NCBI GenBank assembly: GCA_041623475.1
Contig: JBFJWU010000060.1
Coordinates: 1-13,116 of the forward strand
Source of the DNA: JBFJWU01 sp041623475 [NCBI: bacterium]
GTDB lineage: Bacteria; J088
Length of the DNA stretch: 13,116 nt
Reading direction: 5' to 3'
The notes beneath the pieces are model-generated. The model made no database searches, was not told the DNA's origin, and was given only the letters and a program-made list of their open reading frames with translations. This document shows positions 7,289 to 13,116 of this stretch, piece after piece (the first letter of the stretch is position 1; every line of letters begins with the position of its first letter). The position numbers were made by a program, and so were the translations under genes.

Positions 7289-8182
7289 TCAGGCCCGGAG
7301 CACCCCGATTTCCCTGGTCATCCCAATACCCAGGTTGCGGGCAGCGACCCCTCGCAATCGGGACCGCCTACTGGCATCATCGACAAATGTCATCCCGTTT
7401 TCAGCCATGGCCGACCGGTCACGCCAGTCCAGGACTCCTCGGGTCTGGTTGAGCACAAGGTCGGTGCCAAATCGTGCTGCAAACTGTCGGGCCCGCGTCG
7501 CCAGTCGGTTCTGCGCTGTCGTCGCGTCCCGATAAAACGTCAGGCCGGTGCAATACACCGTCCCTCCGGGCCGCAGGAGCGCCAGTGCCATCTGCAAACT
7601 GGCCAGAGGCCGGGACTGGAATGCCAGGCAGCGGTTGAAGATTACTGTGTCGAAGAAATTTGGCGGAAGCAGGTCCAGTCGGTCAAGATCCATCTGGATC
7701 GGAAACCAGCTGACATCGTAGTGTCGAACCGAATTCAATCCATCCATGTCATCGACGAAGTAATCAACCGCAACCACCCGATGGCCCCAATGGCACAAAT
7801 GATGGGTAAGCCAGCCATTCCAGGGCCCGACTTCCAGGACAACCCGGGGCGATTCCGTCGCCAACTGTCGCCCGAAATAGGCCAGGTCACGACATCGCGG
7901 CCCCCAGACCCTGGGCTGGAATGCCGATCCAGCCTTGGGCAGATCCGGAAAACGGCTGGCGGGTACATTGTGGCGACCCGTAGCTTGCCCGTCTGCAAAC
8001 TGATGGACAAGCCGCCGGGCCAGGTCCTGCCGCTTCGCATCGGTCATCAGGACCAGGGCCGCATCGTCGAAAATAAACTCGTGACCACCGGGGCACTGGA
8101 AACGGGCATCGATTGCCAGCCCGCATTCCGGGCAATCAGGCGACGGCAGCGAAACGTCAAGGCTGGGATGTTGCAATTCCAT
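7289..8182 (-). CDS. Methyltransferase with N-terminal RlmA-like zinc knuckle
   Basis: This reverse-strand gene encodes 297 residues. The N-terminus carries a likely zinc site, C17, C20, C30 and H34 (C-x2-C-x9-C-x3-H, then FIFDDAALVLM). It resembles the zinc knuckle of the 23S rRNA methyltransferase RlmA, which has the same order of ligands. A Rossmann methyltransferase domain follows: motif I VVLEVGPWNG (114-123), D140 in VVAVDYF as the ribose-binding acid, FDTVIFNRCL near 177-186 and LLRPGGTVYCTG near 202-213. The rest differs from RlmA as I know it, so a small-molecule or glycan acceptor is as likely as rRNA. It converges with the sulfotransferase (23 bp) and diverges from the GT9 gene (53 bp). 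The opposite strand is also fully open, but that frame has no protein-like pattern; see the rejected list. Confidence 0.85.
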   Translation of the reverse strand: MELQHPSLDVSLPSPDCPECGLAIDARFQCPGGHEFIFDDAALVLMTDAKRQDLARRLVHQFADGQATGRHNVPASRFPDLPKAGSAFQPRVWGPRCRDLAYFGRQLATESPRVVLEVGPWNGWLTHHLCHWGHRVVAVDYFVDDMDGLNSVRHYDVSWFPIQMDLDRLDLLPPNFFDTVIFNRCLAFQSRPLASLQMALALLRPGGTVYCTGLTFYRDATTAQNRLATRARQFAARFGTDLVLNQTRGVLDWRDRSAMAENGMTFVDDASRRSRLRGVAARNLGIGMTREIGVLRA

Positions 8183-8235
8183 CGCGATCAGTCTATCTGG
8201 CGTTCAAACCGGTCGCGGCAGTTCCCGGCAGCGGT
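8183..8235. promoter_or_regulatory. Short divergent intergenic region
   Basis: These 53 bases separate the divergent starts of the reverse-strand methyltransferase and the GT9 gene, so they must hold, or lie next to, at least one promoter unless GT9 is read through from upstream. I see no convincing -35/-10 pair or Shine-Dalgarno sequence for either gene. A weak -10-like TAGACT lies 7 bases before the reverse ATG, which would imply a nearly leaderless transcript. Confidence 0.3.
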
Positions 8236-9246
8236 ATGACGAGGCGAATCCTGGCCTGGCGATTCCACGCCCTTGGCGACGCCATAATTCCGGTCTACTA
8301 CCTGGGTCAATTGGGCAAATTCTACCCGGACCTGCAGATCGACTACGTCTGTCCGCCAGGTGTCGCCGATCTTGCGCAGGCTTCGACGGGAATCCGTCAA
8401 ACCAAACCGGTGGAATTGCGGTTTATGCGCAGTTGGCAACAGGTCATCCGATTGATCCCAAGGGTCCGGGCCTGGCGCGGCCGTTATGACATCCTGTTGG
8501 ACCTGCAACACAACCGCGCCGCGTCTATCGCGTCCCGGTTTCTGGGAACGCACCAGACAGGCCGGTTCGACAGGTTCGGCCGTCTCTCAGCTGGGGAACG
8601 AACCGTAAACTGCATTCGGTCGGTCGGCCTGGACCCAGACAACAGGCTTGCCATCGAACCACGGCCGGGACTGACCCTGCTGGACACCCAGGACTCCGTT
8701 GACCAGCAGCAGGTATTGCGGCGGTTCGACCTGGATACCCGGCCATATGTCGTATTCAACCCGGCCGCAGCATTACCGACCCGGTTCTGGCCGTTGGACA
8801 ATTACTGCTCGCTGCTGGATCGCCTGGATCAGTCATTGGGGTCCGAGCCAGACGTCGTCCTGCTGGGCATCAGCAAAGGGGCGAAACGACTGGAACAGCT
8901 GGCGTCCCGATTGCCTGGTCGTCGGGTCGTTAATCTGGTCGACCAGACGACACTGCTGCACGCACAACAGATCCTGGCGGGGGCGTGCGGACTGGTCAGT
9001 GAGGATTCCGGCCTGATGCACCTCGCCTGGATGAGTGGCGTTCCGACCGTGGCGATCATGGGCAATTCCCCGACCTACTGGTCCCGACCGCTGGGTCCCC
9101 ATACCCGCTGGTTTGGCTCTGAACATCTGGATTGTGCATTCTGCAAAGCCGAAGCCTGTCCGTTGGGACACACCCGCTGCATCACCGATGTCACCGTTGA
9201 ACACGTACTCGCGGCATGCCTGGACGTGTTTCACCGACCGCAGTAA
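8236..9246 (+). CDS. Glycosyltransferase family 9 (heptosyltransferase-like)
   Basis: This 336-residue protein resembles GT9 enzymes such as the ADP-heptose:LPS heptosyltransferases. Visible features are the N-terminal acceptor-side motif HALGDAIIP (11-19), the interdomain FNPAAALPTRFWP segment (174-186) and the donor-binding SEDSGLMHLAW stretch (255-265), followed by GVPTVAIMG. The C-terminus has four closely spaced cysteines, C300, C303, C308 and C315, with CPLGH between the third and fourth; this arrangement recurs in a subset of GT9 proteins. The role would be sugar transfer onto lipopolysaccharide core or a related glycolipid at the inner membrane's cytoplasmic face. The ATG at 8236 is chosen because RRILAWRFHALGD is the expected GT9 N-terminus. 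The frame is open back to 8113, but that stretch lies inside the opposite-strand gene. The donor sugar cannot be assigned. Confidence 0.9.
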   Translation: MTRRILAWRFHALGDAIIPVYYLGQLGKFYPDLQIDYVCPPGVADLAQASTGIRQTKPVELRFMRSWQQVIRLIPRVRAWRGRYDILLDLQHNRAASIASRFLGTHQTGRFDRFGRLSAGERTVNCIRSVGLDPDNRLAIEPRPGLTLLDTQDSVDQQQVLRRFDLDTRPYVVFNPAAALPTRFWPLDNYCSLLDRLDQSLGSEPDVVLLGISKGAKRLEQLASRLPGRRVVNLVDQTTLLHAQQILAGACGLVSEDSGLMHLAWMSGVPTVAIMGNSPTYWSRPLGPHTRWFGSEHLDCAFCKAEACPLGHTRCITDVTVEHVLAACLDVFHRPQ

Positions 9247-9269
9247 CGGACTGGACGATGGTCAGTCCG
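9247..9269. terminator. Possible bidirectional terminator hairpin
   Basis: CGGACTG (9247-9253) and CAGTCCG (9263-9269) form a perfect 7-bp inverted repeat around a 9-base loop, with one more possible G-U pair inside. It starts at the base after the GT9 stop and covers the stop of the convergent reverse-strand gene, which is where a shared terminator would sit. No clear run of T follows on either strand, so intrinsic termination is uncertain. Confidence 0.4.
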
Positions 9270-9774
9270 GCACGCATCGCAGATCAAAGCCGCCAGTCCC
9301 GCTGCAATGGTCAAGGTGGCAGGTCACACATCGTTCCGGGGCGCCGTCTTCAACAACACGGAACCCTGGCGTCAACCGCTGCCAGTGCCAGTCACGCCCG
9401 TCCGGGAACTCGCCGTCCTGCAGTTTCCTGACCGACGTGATCGAAACCAGGTCAGTCGGCACACAGTCCGCAAACTCGTATTCGTATTTCACAAACGCGG
9501 CTCCCGGCGCGAATCCGGTCTCGATACAGGTGGTTCCCGACACTTCCAGGACGCAGCGCTCAAAAACGTCTGCCGATTCTGTATCTGCCAGGATCTGTAC
9601 GTGGCGTAGTTCATGTTCGTGACTGTGTTTGCAGCCGACGACTTCGACAAATTGGCTCTGAACCGCAGCTTCATCAACGGTGGGCACCGGCGAATCATCG
9701 GCGCACCCGATCGCAATTACCAGGAGGACCAGACCGTGCCCGGCTCGAAGTACCTTGAGGGACTGCGTTATCAT
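9262..9774 (-). CDS. Cytochrome P460-like lipoprotein with CxxCH motif
   Basis: This 170-residue reverse-strand protein is predicted to be exported. A hydrophobic signal segment (about 8-23) ends in AIGC, a slightly weak lipobox that would lipidate C24. The C-terminal half resembles cytochrome P460 in the order of its parts: AFVKYEY (93-99, with K96), SVRK (114-117), GRDWHWQ (126-132) and the heme-attachment motif CVTCH (C149, C152, H153) near the C-terminus. In known P460s a lysine also cross-links the heme; K96 is a candidate, by inference. There is a His-rich patch (H50, H52, H54, H58) and eight cysteines after the lipobox, so disulfides or metal binding are possible. The frame is open to 10032, but the ATG at 9772-9774 gives the signal peptide. 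A periplasmic or outer-membrane redox role is likely; the substrate is unknown. Confidence 0.72.
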   Translation of the reverse strand: MITQSLKVLRAGHGLVLLVIAIGCADDSPVPTVDEAAVQSQFVEVVGCKHSHEHELRHVQILADTESADVFERCVLEVSGTTCIETGFAPGAAFVKYEYEFADCVPTDLVSITSVRKLQDGEFPDGRDWHWQRLTPGFRVVEDGAPERCVTCHLDHCSGTGGFDLRCVPD

Positions 9775-9848
9775 GCGAATCAGGTTAGCAAACGCCCGGT
9801 TTTCCGGAGTCCTCCCGATCACCGAGCTGGCACGATGGCCCTTGTCCC
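9775..9848. promoter_or_regulatory. Divergent intergenic region between lipoprotein genes
   Basis: These 74 bases lie between the reverse start of the P460-like gene and the TTG start of the propeller lipoprotein, so promoters for both are expected here. I found no convincing -35/-10 pair. A small hairpin-capable CCGG-TTTT-CCGG element lies around 9797-9808 and is too short to interpret. No strong Shine-Dalgarno sequence precedes either start. Confidence 0.35.
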
Positions 9849-10853
9849 TTGAAATTGATTCAGACCGTACTGAGCATTTGCCTGGCTGTTGCAGGCACCA
9901 ACGGGTGTACTGGTTCAAACGATCCCGGGTGGCAGCCCGTATTCCCGATCCTGGACACCACGGTGTTCGCGATCTGGGGCAGCCAATCAAATGATGTCTG
10001 GCTGGCCGGCGCGGATGTCGGCAACGGCCCACTGGTGTTCAGATTTGACGGGAGCGGATGGAAACGTCATCCGACCGGCGCGTCCGGACATCTCTGGTGG
10101 GTTTCCGGAACCGCACAATCGATCTGGTTCTCAGGCGAAAACGGCCTGATCCTGCGACGGGACCGCCAATCGGATACGTTCGAGGCGTTTCCCGGTTTAG
10201 CTACGTCGGCAACCTTATTCGGGATCTTTCCCTTTGCCGAGGACAACGTCTGGGCTGTTGGCGGTGATGCCAACGCTAATACCGGCGCGGCATTCCAGTT
10301 TGACGGCAACAGCTGGTCCGCCGTTACCGACATGCCGGCGACGGCGTATGACGCACCGCTGTTCAAGATCTGGGGTTCATCCGCCAACGACTTCTGGGTC
10401 GTCGGTCTGGGCGGGGAAGCTTACCACTTTGCGAACGGCTCCTGGACCACCTGGCCAGTTCCAGCGGGCCGCCGGCTGCTGACCGTCCACGGGCAGGGCA
10501 CGGATATTGCGGCCGTCGGCGGATTTGCCAGTGGTTTGGTCGTCAAGCTGGGCATTGGTGGGATAGCTGATCAAACGCCGGGCGGAATCGCGCAGATGAA
10601 TGGTATCTGGATACCGCCATCGGGCCTGCCGTTGGCGGCGGGCAATGACGGGCAATTGTGGCAACGATTCGAAGGCGACTGGATGCCTGAGCCGGGGATT
10701 TTTGAGACAACACTGGATTACCACGCCGCCTACGTCGACGACCTGGGTGGCCGCTGGGCAGTCGGGGGGAAGATCCTGTCGGAGCCCTTCAATCAGGGGC
10801 TGGTGGTCTATCGCGGACCGGATGATGTCGCCACAGCGACGGTCCCTCAATGA
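9849..10853 (+). CDS. Exported repeat lipoprotein, probable seven-bladed beta-propeller
   Basis: This 334-residue protein starts with a TTG codon (MKLIQTVLS...) chosen because it begins a signal peptide; no ATG or GTG lies nearby in frame. The signal ends in TNGC (C20), a poor lipobox, so lipidation is less certain than for its neighbours. The mature part has about seven degenerate repeats of the type 'hydrophobic-WG-x-SxNDVW-x-VG ... FDGSxW', beginning near residues 39, 81, 122, 170, 209, 249 and 290. The clearest copies are IWGSQSNDVWLAG, FAEDNVWAVGG and IWGSSANDFWVVG. Seven such units suggest a seven-bladed propeller. Similar exported repeat proteins are common in Myxococcota and have no established function. 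It is the first gene of a three-gene operon, with an ATGA overlap (10850-10853) with the next. Confidence 0.8.
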   Translation: MKLIQTVLSICLAVAGTNGCTGSNDPGWQPVFPILDTTVFAIWGSQSNDVWLAGADVGNGPLVFRFDGSGWKRHPTGASGHLWWVSGTAQSIWFSGENGLILRRDRQSDTFEAFPGLATSATLFGIFPFAEDNVWAVGGDANANTGAAFQFDGNSWSAVTDMPATAYDAPLFKIWGSSANDFWVVGLGGEAYHFANGSWTTWPVPAGRRLLTVHGQGTDIAAVGGFASGLVVKLGIGGIADQTPGGIAQMNGIWIPPSGLPLAAGNDGQLWQRFEGDWMPEPGIFETTLDYHAAYVDDLGGRWAVGGKILSEPFNQGLVVYRGPDDVATATVPQ

Positions 10854-11980
10854 CTGGGGTCGCCATCCGCGCCGCCCTTATGGCGGCATTCCTGACCGCA
10901 GGATGTGCATCCGACAGCAACTGCCCGCCAACCGCCGGAACGATTTGTCCATGGGCCGGCACCGGTGAAGCGGGATTCAACGGTGACGGAATACACCGCC
11001 TGGACACCCGCCTGTACTGGCCGGTCGACCTGACTTTTTCCCGTGACGGCCACGCTTACGTCCTGGACTGGAACAATCACCGCGTCCGGCGAGTGGACAG
11101 CAACGACCGGCTGGAAACCGTGATTGGTACCGATTTTATTGGCGACGGTCCTGCCGACTTGTCTGACCTGTCGCCCCCGGGGGCCCCGGGCACGTCCATC
11201 AACCTGAACCACCCTACGCAGGTGCTCGACTGGACCGCCGACAAGATGCTGCTGGTGTCATGGCACAACCACAAATTGCGGTCCTGGGATCGCGCTACGG
11301 GCCTGGTCCAGGTGATCTGTGGTGCCGGACCCGGATTTGATGGTGACGGTCCAGTCGGACAGGCGTTATTGAACCAGCCGTCGGCGGCACGGTTCGGCCC
11401 GGACGGCAGGCTATACATCCTCGACCAGCGCAACCAGCGAATCCGCGCCATCGATACGTTTTCCGGCAGCGGCACAATCACGACCGTGGCGGGCAATGGA
11501 ATCAGCGGTTTTTCCGGTGACGGCAGCGCGCCAACCACGGCCACGGTCAACTTTCCGACCGGCACCAACCCACCCCCGGCTGGCGCCCTGGATTTCGACG
11601 GCGACGGTCGGCTTTATTTTGCGGACACCCTTAATCACCGGGTGCGTCGAATCGACTGGAAAAACAATGTCATCGAAACCGTACTTGGTGACGGCAGTAC
11701 ATCTGTCTTGAACAATCCGCGGGACGTCGAGACCGGACCGGACGGCCGCATCTATGTTGTTGACGAACTGAACCACCGGATCCTGGCCCTTCGCCCCGGA
11801 GACCTGTCGCCAGAGGTCGTTGCCGGCAACGGCACCGTGGGCAACGACGGCGACGGCGGACCGGCGACCCTGGCCACCCTCAATCGTCCGGCCGGTATCG
11901 CTTTTGATACGGATGGCAACATGTATATTGCCGATGCGTACAACCACCGAATCCGGGTGGTCTATGGAGTCGCACGATGA
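10850..11980 (+). CDS. NHL-repeat lipoprotein A (six-bladed propeller)
   Basis: This 376-residue lipoprotein has a short signal peptide ending in LTAGC (C19). Next comes a small Cys pair (C25 and C33), then six NHL repeats ending in the pattern 'DG-x-hydrophobic-Y-x-x-D-x-x-N-H-R-hydrophobic-R'. These lie at about 57-83, 122-147, 178-202, 244-269, 290-314 and 347-372. Linkers of the AGNGxxGFSGDG type join the blades. Six repeats fit a six-bladed NHL propeller, a fold used for protein or ligand binding rather than for a fixed reaction. Blade 2 is atypical (SWHNHKLRSWD). The start ATG overlaps the preceding stop. The next gene encodes a paralogue of identical length. The protein probably faces the periplasm or cell surface; its partner is unknown. 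Confidence 0.85.
   Translation: MTGVAIRAALMAAFLTAGCASDSNCPPTAGTICPWAGTGEAGFNGDGIHRLDTRLYWPVDLTFSRDGHAYVLDWNNHRVRRVDSNDRLETVIGTDFIGDGPADLSDLSPPGAPGTSINLNHPTQVLDWTADKMLLVSWHNHKLRSWDRATGLVQVICGAGPGFDGDGPVGQALLNQPSAARFGPDGRLYILDQRNQRIRAIDTFSGSGTITTVAGNGISGFSGDGSAPTTATVNFPTGTNPPPAGALDFDGDGRLYFADTLNHRVRRIDWKNNVIETVLGDGSTSVLNNPRDVETGPDGRIYVVDELNHRILALRPGDLSPEVVAGNGTVGNDGDGGPATLATLNRPAGIAFDTDGNMYIADAYNHRIRVVYGVAR
11966..11969 (+). promoter_or_regulatory. Shine-Dalgarno GGAG for NHL lipoprotein B
   Basis: GGAG lies 7 bases before the ATG at 11977, inside the end of the preceding gene. It is one of the few recognisable ribosome-binding sites in the window and supports this start. Confidence 0.5.
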
Positions 11981-13107
11981 AACGTCAGTATTTTGTTCAG
12001 TTGCTGGCGGGCCTGATTGCCGCCACGATTACCGGATGCGGTGATTCCGGACCACGGGCCTGCGTCCCGGTCAGCGGCAATATCTGCTCCATTGCCGGGA
12101 CCGGTGTCGCCGGCCTGACCCCCGACGGACTGGATCCCCGGAAAACCGAGCTGTACCTGCCCCAGGACCAGACCATCGGGCCCGATGGCAACCTGTACAT
12201 CCTGGACTGGAACAACCACCGGATTCGCGTTATTCGCGACGGTGTCGTCGAAACGGTTGTCGGCACGGGGCAGCTGGGTGATGCCCCGGACGGCCCGGCG
12301 CTGGCGGCCAGCCTGAATCATCCAACCCACGTGGCGTTTGCGGCAGACGGCAGCATGATCATCGCCGCCTGGCATAATTCGAAAATTATTCGCTATGATC
12401 CGACACGGCAGACAATTGAAACCATCTGTGGTGATGGCAGCCGCGCCTTCAACGGCGACGGCCGCCCGGCAACGGCGACGGTCCTGGATCTTCCGGTTGC
12501 GACAGCCGTCCGGTCGGACGGGGGGATCCTGATTTCCGACCAGGCCAACCAGCGGATCCGTCTGTTGGATGCCACCGGAACCGTAACCACCGTCGCCGGC
12601 ACGGGCACCCCCGGTTACAGCGGTGACGGGGCCAGTGCGGTATCGGCCCAGATCAACCTGCCGGTCAGCCAGTCAGCGCCGCCAGCGGGGCGAATTGAAC
12701 TGGCCGCTGACGGCAGCATCGTCCTGGCAGATTCACTGAATCATGTGATTCGCTGGATCGATCCGAACGGAGTCATCACGACTGTGGCAGGCACCGGGGC
12801 AGCCGGGACGGGCGGCCCCACAGGCAGCGGGACATCGATTGCGCTGAACACACCCGGCGATGTCGCCGTTGCCGCAGATGGCACCGTGTTCATCGCTGAT
12901 ACCCTCAACAGCTGTGTCCGCCGTCTGGACCCGGCAGGACAAATGACGACCGTTGCCGGCCAATGTGGCCAAACCGGTTTTGCCGGGGACCACGGTCCGG
13001 CGGCCCAGGCGCTGCTGGACCGGCCATACGGTGTGGAAGTCGCCACGGACGGCACCCTGTACATCGCCGACAGCCACAACCACCGCATCCGGGTGGTCCA
13101 TCCGTAG
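11977..13107 (+). CDS. NHL-repeat lipoprotein B, paralogue of A
   Basis: This 376-residue protein starts with a clear lipoprotein signal (MKRQYF..., lipobox ITGC, C21). It has the same plan as its upstream neighbour: a conserved Cys pair (C29 and C37, same spacing), then six NHL blades at about 62-86, 115-141, 173-198, 236-262, 292-318 and 349-375. The N-terminal part aligns with protein A without gaps for nearly 60 residues (shared AGTG-x-AG and LDWNNHR). Blade 2 has the same unusual WHN variant (AAWHNSKIIRYD), and both proteins carry a PPAG-containing insertion before blade 4. The two genes therefore arose by duplication of a whole gene. Two extra cysteines (C313 and C330) are absent from A and may form a disulfide. 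An ATGA overlap and a GGAG site support the start. The function is unknown, probably binding at the cell surface. Confidence 0.87.
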   Translation: MKRQYFVQLLAGLIAATITGCGDSGPRACVPVSGNICSIAGTGVAGLTPDGLDPRKTELYLPQDQTIGPDGNLYILDWNNHRIRVIRDGVVETVVGTGQLGDAPDGPALAASLNHPTHVAFAADGSMIIAAWHNSKIIRYDPTRQTIETICGDGSRAFNGDGRPATATVLDLPVATAVRSDGGILISDQANQRIRLLDATGTVTTVAGTGTPGYSGDGASAVSAQINLPVSQSAPPAGRIELAADGSIVLADSLNHVIRWIDPNGVITTVAGTGAAGTGGPTGSGTSIALNTPGDVAVAADGTVFIADTLNSCVRRLDPAGQMTTVAGQCGQTGFAGDHGPAAQALLDRPYGVEVATDGTLYIADSHNHRIRVVHP

Positions 13108-13116
13108 CGTCTAACC

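Noticed and set aside
8113-8235. Extended N-terminus of the GT9 frame
   Set aside because: It runs inside the divergent methyltransferase gene, and the GT9 family N-terminus begins just after the ATG at 8236.
7262-8239. + strand open frame of 325 codons between the sulfotransferase and GT9 genes, considered as a real operon gene
   Set aside because: Its protein has no domain-like pattern, while the reverse strand over the same bases encodes a coherent methyltransferase with a zinc site. The two frames share codon register, which explains the lack of stops. Kept as a finding because of the ATGA junctions.
9775-10032. N-terminal extension of the P460-like gene (open back to 10032 on the reverse strand)
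   Set aside because: The extension overlaps the start of the propeller lipoprotein, lacks a protein-like pattern and would bury the signal peptide.
11411-11947. Reverse-strand open frame of 178 codons
   Set aside because: It lies opposite NHL lipoprotein A. Its repeat-like look comes from the mirrored NHL repeats.
1-13116. tRNA, rRNA, CRISPR arrays, insertion sequences, attachment sites
   Set aside because: No cloverleaf, no regularly spaced direct repeats and no transposase or integrase motif was seen on either strand. The only repeats are the protein-level propeller blades.

Overview
The window is GC-rich and densely coded. Genes run end to end, often with 4-base ATGA or GTGA stop/start overlaps, and few have a visible Shine-Dalgarno sequence. 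Lipoprotein signal peptides, a GT9 (heptosyltransferase-type) glycosyltransferase and propeller-repeat lipoproteins point to a Gram-negative bacterium. The style of the last three lipoproteins resembles Myxococcota and other deltaproteobacteria-like lineages. That placement is an inference from protein style only; no rRNA or marker gene is present.

Region 1 (2-7265, + strand) is an unbroken chain of seven overlapping genes: a class I methyltransferase (probably cut by the window edge), a B12-binding-type radical SAM enzyme, a second class I methyltransferase, a HemK/RsmC-like methyltransferase with an NPPF motif, a second B12-type radical SAM enzyme, a GT4 glycosyltransferase and a PAPS-dependent sulfotransferase. 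It reads as a tailoring operon that methylates, glycosylates and sulfates an unknown small molecule, lipid or surface glycan. No scaffold-building enzyme (PKS, NRPS, terpene cyclase) or transporter lies in the window.

Region 2 (7289-9246) holds a reverse-strand methyltransferase with an RlmA-like N-terminal zinc knuckle, convergent with the sulfotransferase. It is followed by a GT9 glycosyltransferase on the + strand, divergent from it across 53 bp. Both may belong to the same glycan or lipid pathway. The strand opposite the methyltransferase carries a 325-codon open frame that meets both flanking + strand genes through ATGA overlaps; I treat it as an antisense shadow but flag it.

Region 3 (9262-13107) is an exported-lipoprotein block. 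A reverse-strand small Cys-rich lipoprotein with a C-terminal CxxCH motif resembles cytochrome P460. Divergent from it across 74 bp is a three-gene + strand operon: a lipoprotein with about seven WGS/NDVW-type repeats (a likely seven-bladed propeller), then two tandem, paralogous, equally long (376 aa) six-NHL-repeat lipoproteins. No tRNA, rRNA, CRISPR array, insertion sequence or phage gene was recognised.
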